From: Ischnura elegans
Lineage: Eukaryota > Arthropoda > Insecta > Odonata > Coenagrionidae
DNA length: 64,000 nt
Direction: 5' to 3'
Assembly: GCF_921293095.1 (NCBI RefSeq)
Contig: NC_060252.1
Span: 5,332,001-5,396,000, forward strand
Of this stretch, positions 33,653-45,731 are shown piece after piece (position 1 is the stretch's first letter; each line of letters begins with the position of its first letter). Below the pieces are notes generated by a model. It saw nothing but the letters and a program-made list of their open reading frames with translations. It was not told where the DNA came from and did not search any database. The position numbers and the translations under genes were made by a program.

Positions 33653-35165
33653 ATATTTTGATTGAAGACTAAAACAAAGGGTAGAGTGAGATTACCTGAA
33701 GGAATTATGTATGCAGTTGAAGCAAGCTCAGCTCAATAATTATTGTGAAAGAGGAAAGTGAAGTAGAAAAGGATGACATGGGAGCCAGCATCTTAAGATT
33801 GGAATTTTATACTGCAATAAGAGACTTGCAAAAGAACAAGGCTCCAGGAATAGCTGATATTCCAGTAGAGCTTATCAAAAATACAGGAGAAAAGGTATTA
33901 ACTCAATTCTATAAAATTATCTGAAAAATGTACCCAACAGGAGATTTAACTAGTGACTTCGAGATGAACGTCATCATTCCTATACCCAAAAAGTAGAAAG
34001 CAGAGATTTTAGAAACATAAGCCTGACGATATGTATGTCAAAGATACTGATGAGAATCATTGACAGGAGAATAGAAAGAAGAGCAGAAGAATTCCAGGAT
34101 GAGGACCAATTCAGATTTAGTAAAAGCAAGGGTACAAGAGAAGCAATTTTGGATCTAAAGCTGCTCTCAGAGAGGAGAATGGAGAAGAAAAAACAGCCTC
34201 TTTTAGCATTTGTTGACTTGGATTAGGCATTCGATAACGTGGAATGGAGTTCAATTCTTAGAATCCTTGAAGAAATTGGATTGCTCTACATTGATCATAA
34301 ACATGTGAACAATGTGCATAAAAGCCAAGTAACTCTGATAAAATGTGGACCCAATGGTGCAGAGCAAGAAAAGTGTGCGGACTGTCCCCCTAAATTTTAA
34401 TGTTGGCATAGAGAAAGCCATCAATGAAATCTAGGAGAAGGCTTTGGGTGTTAATAACCATGGAGGAAGAATTAGTATGCTGCAATTTGCTGATGACATA
34501 ATGTTCATAGTTGAGACTAAGAATGGTTTGAAGAATGCACTGACAAATATGGAAAGTATAATGACCAGATATCATCTGAAAATGAACAAAAAGAAGACTA
34601 AAATACTAGAATGCAGCAAAAAAGAGAGGCTAGGACAAACACTAAACAATAGCAATGAGAGGTGAAAGAGTTTTGTTTTTACCTAGGAAGACAAGTACCA
34701 ATAATGGATGAAGCAAAGGGAAAGCACATGCAGAGATGTCTCTCTACGCAAAAGAAAATTCTTCTTGCAGCTAAGAATACAAGAATAGAAGTAAGGAAAC
34801 GATTAATCATATGCTCCATATGGAGTATGATCCTCTAAGGAAGTGAGGCTTGGACGTTGATAGCAGCAGAGAAGTGGAAGAATTCCAAATGTGGTGCTAC
34901 CGAAGAATGATGAAGATACAATTGATTGATCGAGTGAGTACTGTGGATGTGCCAAGAGGAGTGCGAGAAAAGAGAAGTCTTCAGAAAACATTAACGAGGA
35001 GACGGGACAACGTAATTGGCCATCTATACGTGGCAGTCATAGTAAGTAGTAGTCAGTTCTGGGGTGAGTGGGGTCCCTCGGCTAGGGCTCATGATGGGGA
35101 ATCACAGGGAAGGACAGATCACCATGAAAATTTGAGAAATTGCATTCCCCAATATGGATTTTAAC

Positions 35166-36217
35166 ACTATGTATTCTGGCTCACAACCCTATTATTTCCA
35201 CCCCATTTCGGGTGGAATGTGTGAAGACTGCCAACGCTAATTTCCCGAATTTGCAACATTTCAGATTTTAAAATTTTTCAGCTACATAATTTTATTTAAT
35301 GCATCTAGGTTTTTTCCCAATACTTGAGATATATTTACATCTTATAACCATAGATAGATTATGGGGGTTTACTTAAAATACAGCCATTGAAAAGGCCACA
35401 ATCACCAAGAATAGTCAAATAAGTTGGGCTGATAAATCGGCCCCTGGCAGTTTTCACTCAACCAGTGATGGCCGATATATCACCCCAGTGGCAGTATAAG
35501 AGTTTAAAACTAGATCAAAGTTAATATAAACAGCAATTTCGTCAGATAAAAAATACTCTATAGAGTGGGAATTTCATAGCTTGTAAACTTTAGTATAAAA
35601 AATCTAAAAAAAATAAACTCTAAAATAAGCTTTCCGTTTAACCCTTTCAGGTTCTCTTTCATCTTCTGACTCCTTTATTTTATTTGTTTTTTTATGACCT
35701 TTTTACTCTGAGTATGTTTTAATTAAAGCAAACTGACGAAAACTTTGAATTTCATAATTGCATGAAAAAGTTTGGTTAAAGTAATCTCTCTTTTTAGTCT
35801 TTTTAGTCTTTTTTATCACGCCCTACATAAACACATCACGATGGATACAAGCATTGTGGGGGCCGAATAAGCATCAGGGCCCACGGCGATTGCCGACCAG
35901 CCCACCTGCCCACACCGCCCATGGTCAGAGTTTATCTAGAGTTTCCGTATCCATATTGAGAGGAGGACAGCAGGTGATTGGGTAAGAAGACAATCAATAG
36001 TAAAATACCTTTTCAAAAAATTTTCCCAATTGATTCAAAAGAGAAATTGGCAGACATGGTTTCATGGTCAGTTTCGTCTCTTTTCCCTTTTGTTATAAGT
36101 TATAAATTTGACAGTTTTATAGGGGTTAGGAAAGATTCCAAGTCTTAGTGATTCATTGAGTAATAAAAATAATTGGAGTATTACATTAAATAAAAGGATT
36201 TTTTATGCTAGTGGTAG
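35166..36217. other. no gene recognised
   Basis: AT-rich spacer, no frames or repeats assigned. Confidence 0.4.
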
Positions 36218-36490
36218 GCAAGGGCAGATCCAGGGTTTTTTTCTGGGGGGGGGGGGTCTGAGAGGCAATAAATGGTCTTCTCGTATTTAGGATGTAAAAC
36301 TACATGCAACAATTACTCTACGAAATATACTCTAAAATTTAATATAAAGTTATTAATATGGATATATTTATAACTTAACATTAAAATATATGTACTACAT
36401 ATTTATTTTTATTAAACTTCTTGCTTATCTTTTGAGCATCTGGGGGGGGGGGGGGAGGTGCCCCCAAGCTCCCCCCTAAATCAGCGTGTG
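36218..36490. mobile_element. hAT-type MITE with poly-G tracts
   Basis: 273 bp flanked by GTGGTAG (36211-36217 and 36491-36497; one further base may belong to an 8-bp TSD). Weak TIRs: CAAGGGCAGATCCAGGG and, inverted, CACACGCTGATTTAGGG. Runs of 12 G (~36245-36256) and 14 G (~36442-36455) sit just inside the ends. Confidence 0.65.
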
Positions 36491-36716
36491 GTGGTAGCTA
36501 TACCATCTAAATCATGGCTTGTTTATTAGGTAGGTACTTGATTAATTATGTTTATTGATTCTGTTTCAGTATTATGGAAAAAAGTGAGTTATATATACCT
36601 ACATGGTGAATTACAAAGGCAAAAAATATTTGCTGTGGTTACATCGATTTTATGTGACAGGTAGATATCATACCAATTATCTGGTAGTTTTGCATTATCT
36701 CTCATATGTTACAGGA

Positions 36717-36902
36717 TCTCACAATTGAAAACCATATTAATGCCAGAATTGCTTCCAGCCATTTCTAATTTGGTCCGAAAGAATAAACTTGCGGAAATTG
36801 TTGAAGGGAATGACACACTTAAAGTAAATTTGAAATTAATCAATAGGAAACTGAACAAACACAAACCCAGGATGAAAGTTACTGAAGAATGGCTTACATG
36901 AT
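36717..36902 (+). other. candidate terminal exon, unrecognised
   Basis: Preceded by an acceptor CATATGTTACAG. One frame is open for about 60 codons to TGA and is protein-like: LKTILMPELLPAISNLVRKN and, nearer the end, NRKLNKHKPRMKVTEEWLT. It has no start ATG upstream, so it would be a last exon. Family not recognised; may be chance or an element remnant. Confidence 0.3.
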
Positions 36903-37272
36903 TGGGGCTTAATTGAAAGTTTATTCTGTATGTGATGAGTCTGCACTCTGTTTATAAGCCTTGAGAAGTAATTCTAACTAAATTGAACGATCAAACTATG
37001 TGATCTTGCAACTTATTGTTTTATGGAGTTCCTGTAATTAGCAACAGTAAATCAGGGTTATGTATGTTCCATGATAAATAGCTTGTTATGAAGATTATTC
37101 TAGCCTTAGATCCTAACATTGAGAGTTTATATTATGGAGCTTTGGATAAGTCACTCTTTTAAGATAAGGAATAGATGTATAATGGTAAGTTTTTAAAGTG
37201 ACCAGGATGAACATCTTATTTAAGTAAAATTTTCACAACACATAATAAAGTTACATTGATTAAACTTCAGCT

Positions 37273-37545
37273 CAGTGGCATAACTAGGAATATGCTTTGG
37301 GGGGAAAGAGATGCCCTGGGGTGGCGACTCCCCCCTCCCCTCTTTGGGGGTCCGGGAAAATTTTTTAAAAATGACATGCCAGGAAATACATTGTTCATCA
37401 TTTTGGAACTAAAAATTAACTTTAAGCAGATGCAGTAGTTATAAGTGAAAAATAGACAATGGATTTGAATATTTTTTAAAGTTCTCTGAGGGTTTGGGGG
37501 GGGGGGGGTCTATACCCCTCATCCTCCCCCATAGTTACGCCACTG
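37273..37545. mobile_element. hAT-type MITE
   Basis: 273 bp. TIRs CAGTGGCATAACTAGGA and, inverted, CAGTGGCGTAACTATGG. TSD CTTCAGCT (37265-37272) against CTCCAGCT (37546-37553), 7 of 8. It has a G-run of about 13 near the right end and C-runs near the left. No coding capacity. Confidence 0.85.
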
Positions 37546-38770
37546 CTCCAGCTAGAATCAGCACATATGACTCCTGAGGAAAATTAGCATACCATTGACT
37601 TGTGACCTATGCTGGATAAATGCCGTTATCATGTCCACTGCAATGGGATACTGCTGGTGGGTCACCGTCGACTTCCTCCCTGCAAGATGGCAAATTATGA
37701 ACTGTTTTTTTTCTTTTTTTGACTGTTGCTATTTTGCAAAATATGAAATTTGAGACGTAAAACTTAATGTATTCACACTATGCGTGGAAACCTATGTTAT
37801 ACTACCAGAAATGAAATAAGGGCCAGAATAAACCTCATTCAAACGGAGGTATTTCCATGGGAACTTCTAGCTTTTTTAAAATGTGTATCATACCCTCAGT
37901 TCTACTTTGACTGTGGCGAAGGAAATTTAGTTCTCTTGAGTGTGCAGAATTTGTGAAAGTGATTTTAATTTGCTTGTGGAGCGTAGAAATTTCAAACTTC
38001 CACTTGCCTGTAAGTACGTTTTTGAATAAATCCCCGAACATCTTTTTCAAAATAGTTATTTTAATTTATATTATCAATTTTAGCTGAAACTTTTCTTAGC
38101 ATTCCTTTCCTAACTAAAATAAATTAAAATTTAAATTATCTAATGCCACTTTTTAAATTCCAATCGATACGACATATCCAATATGCATTCAGAAAATCAT
38201 ATGTGGCAGTGCAGCGTATACCTTCATATTATATTGTTCACTACCTTTGATGCACCAGCTCACGGATAAAAATAAACATTAAAAAGGACATTAAATGAAA
38301 AAAGAACGTAAACAAAAATGAAAAGTTATCGCCATAACAAAAAATGAAAATAAAATCATTTTTACCTACCTATATTTTATGGAAGTCTTGTTTAAAAGTC
38401 TTTCTACTGCAATCGTGTATCGCCAACAAGACACGAACTACAGTCAACAGCACGAATAATCTTTTAAAAAAGGCATTATGTACACTTGTTAACTATGACA
38501 TTAATAACAACCACACTTTCGTTGTAATATACTAAAAACAATAAGTTATTTCCTACCTTATATTTCTCCACTTTTCATTTGAATACGCTTTGATGAACGA
38601 TATTTTACATCTCCTAAATTATTCATACCCGACGCTATTGCACCGCAGATTTAGAACCCCATGATTCAGCTGTCCTTCAGTGTGTTGCAAACTTAAAACT
38701 ATCGTTTTTCTTAATTTCGAAATGACTATACTTCCCTGTAGGATAATAAATTATATGGGTTTTAAGATTA
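37546..38770. other. no gene; holds one dispersed inverted repeat
   Basis: 37838-37910 (ACGGAGGTATTTCCATGGGA onward) is repeated inverted at 49553-49621. Otherwise AT-rich and unassigned. Confidence 0.5.
37838..37910 (+). repeat. dispersed repeat, inverted partner at 49553-49621
   Basis: CGGAGGTATTTCCATGGGAA through GTATCATACCCTCAGTTCTA matches the opposite strand at 49.55-49.62 kb almost base for base. The family is unknown. Confidence 0.75.
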
Positions 38771-38774
38771 AGAA

Positions 38775-39735
38775 AAAATTAGGAAAATAAGGTAAGCAAT
38801 GTAAGCATTACTTTTCCATTGATCATGGTCAGTAGTAAACAGAACTTGATCGTGTAAAATCCAGAGTTGAAATCATTAAGGCCATCCACCTGCCTTTCGA
38901 TATAGGTAATGTCTTTCTGATTTTGTAACTTCTTTTGTCTCTTTTTTTCACCGAAAGCGGATGGGATGACAAAATCGTGTCGACGTCGGCAGTGGATTTT
39001 CCCAGATAGTGTCATCTAAAATTGTAGAGCCTATATGTGAGAAGTGCCTCCGATGCAATTTAAATTCTTTATCAAAAGTTTAGAGATAAATGTAATTAAC
39101 CAAGAGAAAGTGGAAACTTCAGTCGTTACCTGTAGCGCCTTTGTTACCTGCTGCTTTTTAATCAAACTAAGAGATACAAGGGAACTCATGACTAGGAATT
39201 TATCTGAAACATCCACTTGTTGCCACATTTGCTTATATTGAGAGTGGCCCGAACTTCCATCAAAACCGTACTTAGAGATTAATCTGTAGTTCACCACACA
39301 TTTTAATTCTTGAGAGATGGAAGTGGTGGCTAAGCATGCTATTGTTCCCAATATGGTGTGGTTCAGTGGTGCTTGAAGGTTTACTTCCCACATGGTCTCA
39401 GTTATTTTAATTCCTTCGTTATAAGCTGCCTTTTTTTGCTATCGCTATTCTATCATAACTGGGATACAATTCGTGTCCATGGCTCAGAGCTGTCCTACGA
39501 AAAGACCCATGTTGACGCTTGGTCAAATCAGAGGCAATCATCAATGACAGTGCCTCTTCCACTGTCATCTCAGGGTGGACCTTTTCACTCGTCCTCCACT
39601 TTGAAAGAACTCTCTTAGCCCGAGTAGGGGTCGTAGTTGTTATTTCTGCAATTAGGTGAGCTGCTGCAGTGTCTCCCCTCTCTCTCAAACTCAGATGCCG
39701 CGAGAGCAAGCTCAGCAGTAGTAGCAGTAGTTTTT
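38775..39735 (-). pseudogene. DNA transposase relic, family not named
   Basis: Minus strand, several frames: HLSLRERGDTAAAHLIAEI and RAKRVLSKWRTSEKVHPEMT (39709-39540), LMIASDLTKRQHGSFRRTAL, then LKCVVNYRLISKYGFDGSSG with HSQYKQMWQQVDVSDKFL (~39310-39190), and TIWENPLPTSTRFCHPIRF (~39010-38950). The GFDGSSGxSxYKQ and WxNPxPxSTRxC blocks resemble a recurrent animal transposon protein that I cannot place in a superfamily; the Asp in FDGSS is a plausible catalytic residue. Frameshifts and stops make it dead. It lies just left of the hAT nest. Confidence 0.55.
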
Positions 39736-40950
39736 AAAGTTTGAATTTTCTTCTGCGTGATCTAACACATTAGGTGCGACATTTTTTTGGCCGCCCTGGA
39801 ATGCCTGGCAAATATAATATAAATTTTGTAGCCAGGGGCGCTGACTTATAAAAAATATTGGGGGGGCCCATACCGCGGAAATTTTGTCACCTAGGGAAAT
39901 TTTCTAAATTTTAGATCAAAAATAGTGAGTTTTTTTTAAGCCTTTTAGAGGGGTTTTATGATCAACATTAGAACTCCGAAAACTCGACTCTCTATAACTC
40001 GACACTTTGGGAAACTCTACAAGCCTAACACATTTTTTGGCTTTGAAAAAAGAAACAAAACATCAACAGCACGGTATTTTGGTAAAAAGCTAATTTCATT
40101 TACAGTTATAAATACGCTCATAGACTACTACAGAGCAGTGAATATATAGTTCTAAAAAAAAACTAAAATTATATTTAAATAAAATATCATAAAAAGAATA
40201 AAACATAAAATATTGCTGTTGCTCAGCAATAGCACTTTGATTAATAAGTGATGTAGGTAATTTAAGTTTACTTTGAAGAAGACTCTACGGCTCATTTAAT
40301 TAAAACAATATTTCAACGTTAATCCTTTAATACAGTTGGCAACTTTTATAAAGTACGCCTAATACTTTCAGTCAACAAGTTGGTAAATAGCGGGTTTTAA
40401 TTGGGTCTTACACACTAAAAAAACCGAAGTACTTGAAAATAAATAATACAGCTGTGCTAGTGCACTAGTGCTATAGTACGAAACAAGATATAATCATAAT
40501 ATATAAATACAGTACTGATCACTAACATTTTGAAACTAAAAATGTAACATTCTGTATGTATATATCTGTTTTATAAAGATTTTTAATATTTCTATAAATA
40601 CCATTATTAGTGCAAGAGTGTCTTTCGAAAGGTGCAAATGTCGACCGTCTGACCGGATTACTGTACATGAAGTCGTTGATGACTGGTCGGATATCCAATT
40701 CATCCAAAACATCACGGTGGGCATGGAGAACAGCCAAGTTGTTCAATCGCTTCTGTCCCATTGTTGATCGAAGATATGATTTCAGACGTCCACATCTACA
40801 TAATATCCTGCGAGCCACCTCTAGGGTGTTTGGCAGGGGGTGATCAATCACCAGCATGCAGCATGCATTTCGACTCCCACATGCCCACCACACCGTCCAA
40901 AAGACGTCCCGCATAATTACAAACTATACTACTATATGCTGTTAGAAATA

Positions 40951-42963
40951 GGCTGCTATTATGGATGGAATAGCATCATGCTATTCTTCATTATTGCAAC
41001 CGATGTTGCTATAATATAGCTTATTGCAACGCCTATGCTATTTGGTATTACGAACGGTTGCAATTCGTGTTTTTACTACACCGGAAGACGTAATTCTCAG
41101 AATAGCATAGGCCCGTTGCTATTTACTATTATGAACGGCGAATTGCAACCGGTAGGCTTGCTATAATATTACGCGGTCTTCGATGCCGAGCAATTCGGTA
41201 TTGCAACCAGAAAACGTGCGCATTGCGATGTCGAATTGTTTTTCTGAGGTTAAAGTAACCTAATCAAGCATTGAAAAATGGAATAATAGCCAAAAATAAA
41301 ATGATATCAGCTTTATTTTAATTAAATAATAGTAGCATAAATGATGAATATTTAACTAGTTAAGTGATTTGGTTAGGAATTAACATTCGAGCTTAATATA
41401 TGAAGCACAAGCTTGCTTCATCGACAGTACGAAAACAATAACAATTAATGCAAAGAATTACTACCATTAGCCCAAATTTTACGTGTTTTATTCATATTTA
41501 CAATTCATAATTTTATTTCATCACTTGACTTACTACTAAAAATATCCTCAATGCAGGCTATCAGGTCGATTCTTGAAAAATTTCAAGCTTGTGTTAACAC
41601 ACTAACTCGCCAAATATATTAATAGTTATAGCTTTCAATGAAAACCATATATTACCATAATAATATCATATACTTTGATCAGCCGTTCATTTCCTCAATT
41701 GGACAGTATATACAAATACATGCAACGAGTCGAAATTGTTTTCCCCACTATTCGCTGCCTTCTACAATTAAAACTAAAAATTTACTAAATTATAAATACG
41801 GGCAGTCGACTTGAATTACTTGCTTGAAAACAAAGGATTTCTCCGAACACCAATAAAGTTTCCGAACAAATATGATTCACCACAAACGTTTAATGGAATA
41901 TCCATGCACTACATCATTAATGCAATATATATCATGTGGAATTGAATACAAATTGTTTCCTCTATAGACAAGTAAGTTATTCACACAATTAAGTTTCAGT
42001 TTATCGGCACAGTTCAGGGTCTATCAAAAATTTCAGTGAGCACATAATAAAATCAGCTGATACGAAAACAATGATAACTGACACAACAGCACTTTCCACA
42101 CGATTCACTATTGCTAGATTCACTTTTTCACAGCTGTTCCATCCATCCTCAAATTCACCATCACCTCCCTCTACTTTTTCCAAATATGCAGCTGAAATAT
42201 CGATACTATTCCATCATAATACATGAAAGCACAGCTGTGACGTTGCCACCTACTTCATTTCCTAAACAGAGAATGAACACTGAAATTAGGGAGTCATATA
42301 ATATATAGATAACATTAGAAACGAAAGCTTCTAGTTCATACAGTAAAACGATATCGTCACGAGCAATACAATAAAAGTTGATACATATTAATTCTGATAT
42401 GCAACAAACAGACTTCGAAGCCTTACACATTTACGAAGAAAATCAAACATATTTAGCTTTCAATGATTATTTCGCATAGCATATATCTCACGGTAAAGGA
42501 CCGATCGGATATAGGTAAATCATTGAATATTTATGTCCGATAAATCATCATTATAACAACGAAATTATGACCTAACCCACCTGTCTGAAGCCATTGGGAA
42601 ATTATCACAAACACAACAAACAGCTGATTTCTTAAATGAGATTTTCAAAGCGTATTATATATTTCCAAGGTTTAATATAATTTTTAAATGTAAATAAAGC
42701 AATTATTTATAATTTCAAGTCAATATTCCGTAAAATACAGAAAAATATATAAAATATCTTCTCCCTCATTGGTTACGCAAACTGTTCAGAAAGTTTTTCA
42801 TACGGGAAGAGGCGGAGCTTCCAAATAGCTCGCGCAAGAAATAGCATGCTGCTATTCCGAACAAAATTATTACTACGCTTCATTCATAATACGGGGTCGT
42901 TGCTATAATGACCCGCAGAATAGCGTATGCTATTTTTTGCAACGCTTATCCATAATAGCAGCC
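40951..42963. mobile_element. 2.0-kb TIR element, copy A
   Basis: 2013 bp with perfect 16-bp TIRs GGCTGCTATTATGGAT and 3-bp TSD ATA (40948-40950, 42964-42966). Subterminal regions are dense in TTGCAACC/GGTTGCAA, ATGCTATT/AATAGCAT and GCTATAATATAGC, with short palindromes. It is closely related along its length to copy C. No transposase domain was recognised in either copy: frames such as 42001-42183 are not conserved as protein. The superfamily is open; 3-bp TSDs occur in PIF/Harbinger and a few others. Confidence 0.88.
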
Positions 42964-43026
42964 ATAGAATATCGAATAGAAATTCAGAAACATGCATGAA
43001 GTTTTACATAGGTTAGTAGGCTACAC

Positions 43027-45731
43027 CAGTGGCGGCGCGTGCGTATACGCATGTTCGCAAGTGTACACCCAAAGATGAATAAATTTTAAAGAAAACTATT
43101 CCTTTGCAACGCGAAGGATAAAAGTACTGTCTGCATATGCAAGAAACATGAGCCTCCGAACGCTACAGCTATCTCCTTTTCGAATTCACCGCTCTACAAG
43201 TGTGCGATCCCGTGGCATCGTGCCGGGCGCATTTTCGGTCTGTGCGATCGCTTGAGGGAGCTCTGGCGGGACGAGGTAAGCGGGGGGGTATGTGCTGTTC
43301 AAAGGGGCGATGGGAGCAGACTCAAAACCATGCGAATGCGCACGCGCATGTTTTTGGTGACTTACTAGCAGGTAGTGTAGTGGTGTAGCCGCCACCTACA
43401 CTACCTGCGCCCAGGATCCTAGTCCGTCTACAGAGCCATCTGTATAGCCGTTTTCTACACTACTTCCTCATAGGGTGTAAGGAAAAGAGAATGAATTTCA
43501 ACTACCGTCACTTGTAAAGGTGTGTTGAGAATAATTATTTCCATACATGCTAATATTATTTCTGTTCATGCAATTTTAAGGGTATAGTGTACCAGTGATA
43601 TGTTTTGCTTGCTATGTATTCTATTACGACGAAATATGACGCTCATGGATTAGGATTAACATAATAGTATCATCATAAATCATCCTTGGGCTGCTATTCT
43701 GGATGGAATAGCATTATGCTATTCTCCGATATTGCAACCGATGTTGCTATAATATAGCGTATTGCAACGCCTATGCTATTTGGTATTCAGAACGGTTGCA
43801 ATTCGTGTTTTTACTACACCGGAAGACGTAATTCTCAGAATAGCATAGGCCCGTAGCAATTCACTATTCTGAACGGCGAATTGCAACCGGTAGGCTTGCT
43901 ATAATATTACGCGGTCTTCGAGGCCGAGCTATTCGGTATTGCAACCCTGAAAACGTGCGCATTGCGATGTCGAATTGTTTTTCTGAGGTTAAAGTAACAT
44001 AATCAAGCATTGAAAAATGGAATAATAGCCAAAAATAAAATGTTATCTGCTTTATTTTAATTAAATAATAGTAGCATAAGTGATGAATATTTAACTAGTT
44101 AAGTGAATTGGTTAGAAATTAACATTCGAGCTTAATATATGAAGCTCAAGCTTGCTTCATCGACAGTACGAAAACAATAACAATTAATGCAAAGAATTAC
44201 TACGATTAGCCCAAATTTTCCGTGTTTTATTCATATTTACAACTCATAATTTTATTTCATCACTTGACTTGCTACTAAAAATATCCTCAGTGTAGGCTAT
44301 CAGGTCGATTCTTGAAAATTTTCAAGCTTGTGTGAACACACTAACTCGCCAAATATAATAACAGTTATAGCTTTCAATGAAAACCATATATTACCATAAT
44401 AATACCATATACTTTGATCAGCCGTTCATTTCCTCAATTGGACAGTATATACAAAAACATGCAACGAGTCGAAATTATTTTCCCCACTATTCGCTACCTT
44501 CTACAATTAAAACTTAAAATTTACAAACTTATAACACGGGCAGTCGACTTGAATTACTTGCTTGAAAACAAAGGATTTCTCCGAACACCAATAAAGTTTC
44601 CGAACAAATATGATTCGCCACAAACGTTTAATGGAATATCCATGTACATCATTAATGCAATATATATCATGTGGAATTCAATACAAATTGTTTCCTCTAT
44701 AGGCAAGTAAGTTATTCACACAATTAAGTTTCAGTATATCGGCACAGTTCAGGGTCTATCAAAAATTTCAGTGAGCATATTAAAATCAGCTGATACGAAA
44801 ACAATAATAAGTGACACAACAGCACTTTCCACACGATTCACTTTTTCACAGTTGTTCCATCCATCCTCAAATTCACCATCACATCCCTCTGCTTTTTCCA
44901 AATCTGCAGCTGAAATATTGATACTATTCCATCATATTACATGAAAGCACAGCGGTGACGTTGCCACCTACTTCATTTCCTAAACAGAGAATGAATACTG
45001 AAATTAGGGAGTCATATAATATAAAGCTAGTATTAGAAACGAAAGCTTCTAGTTCATACAGTAAAGCTATATCGTCACGATCCAAGCAATAAAAGTTGGT
45101 ACATATTTATTTTGACATGCAACGAACAGACTTCGAAGCCTAAGACAATTACGAAGAAAATCAAACATATTTAGGTTTCAATGATTATTTCGCATAACAT
45201 ATATCTCACGATAAAGGACCGATCGGATATCGGTAAATGATTCAATATTTATGCCCGATAAATCATCATTATAACAGTAAAATTATGACCTAACCCACCT
45301 GTCTGAAGCCATTGTGATATTATCAAAACAACAACAATCAGCTGATTTCCTAAACGAGATTTTCAAAGCGTATTATATAAATCCACGGTTTAATATAATT
45401 TTTAAATGCAAATGAAGCAATTATTTGTAATTGCAAGTCAATATTCCATAAAATACAGAAAAATATATAAAATATCTTCTTCCTCATTGGTTGCGCAAAC
45501 TGTTCAGAAAGTTTTTCATACCGGAAGAGGCGGAGCTTCCAAATAGCTCGCGCAAGAAATAGCATGCTGCTATTCCGAACAAAATTATTACTACGCTTCA
45601 TTCTGAATACGGGGTCGTTGCAATAATGACCCGCAGAATAGCATATGCTATTTTTTGCAACGCTTATCCAGAATAGCAGCCTTGATCTGCTCTAATGCAC
45701 ACCCTAGATAAATTACCACCAGCCGCCACTG
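43027..45731. mobile_element. small hAT element B, split by copy C
   Basis: Perfect 8-bp TSD GGCTACAC at 43019-43026 and 45732-45739. Ends CAGTGGCGGCGCGTG and, inverted, CAGTGGCGGCTGGTGG. Without copy C it is about 0.7 kb and non-coding. It belongs to the same CAGTGGCGG end type as the 25.2-kb element. Confidence 0.88.
43689..45681. mobile_element. 2.0-kb TIR element, copy C
   Basis: 1993 bp, perfect 16-bp TIRs GGCTGCTATTCTGGAT and 3-bp TSD TTG (43686-43688, 45682-45684). Same orientation as A. It carries ATTCTG where A has ATTATG at both ends and at inner sites. It sits inside element B. A 98-codon frame at 44414-44710 is interrupted in A and is not transposase-like. Confidence 0.88.

Larger units (their letters stand above)
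32076..35165 (+). pseudogene. RTE-like LINE body, interrupted
   Basis: Endonuclease end to C-terminus of an endonuclease-RT LINE. It begins at SDHNLVMMKC, the last catalytic block of the endonuclease, at ~32083. After an inserted element (32582-33652) it continues with DLQKNKAPGIADIPVELIK (~33825-33880), ISKILMRIIDRR-type text (34035+), KGTREAILDLKLL, LLAFVDLD then AFDNVEWSS (stop between, ~34225), ISMLQFADDIMFIVE (~34470-34515), and C-terminal FQMWCYRRMMKIQLIDRVS (~34885-34940). Stops and frameshifts are frequent. The same family's endonuclease head lies at 51.2-52.9 kb. Clade (RTE or L2-like) is not certain. Confidence 0.8.

Noticed and set aside
44414-44710. 98-codon frame in element C as a transposase
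   Set aside because: The matching frame in copy A is broken and the protein has no DDE, HTH or zinc motif.
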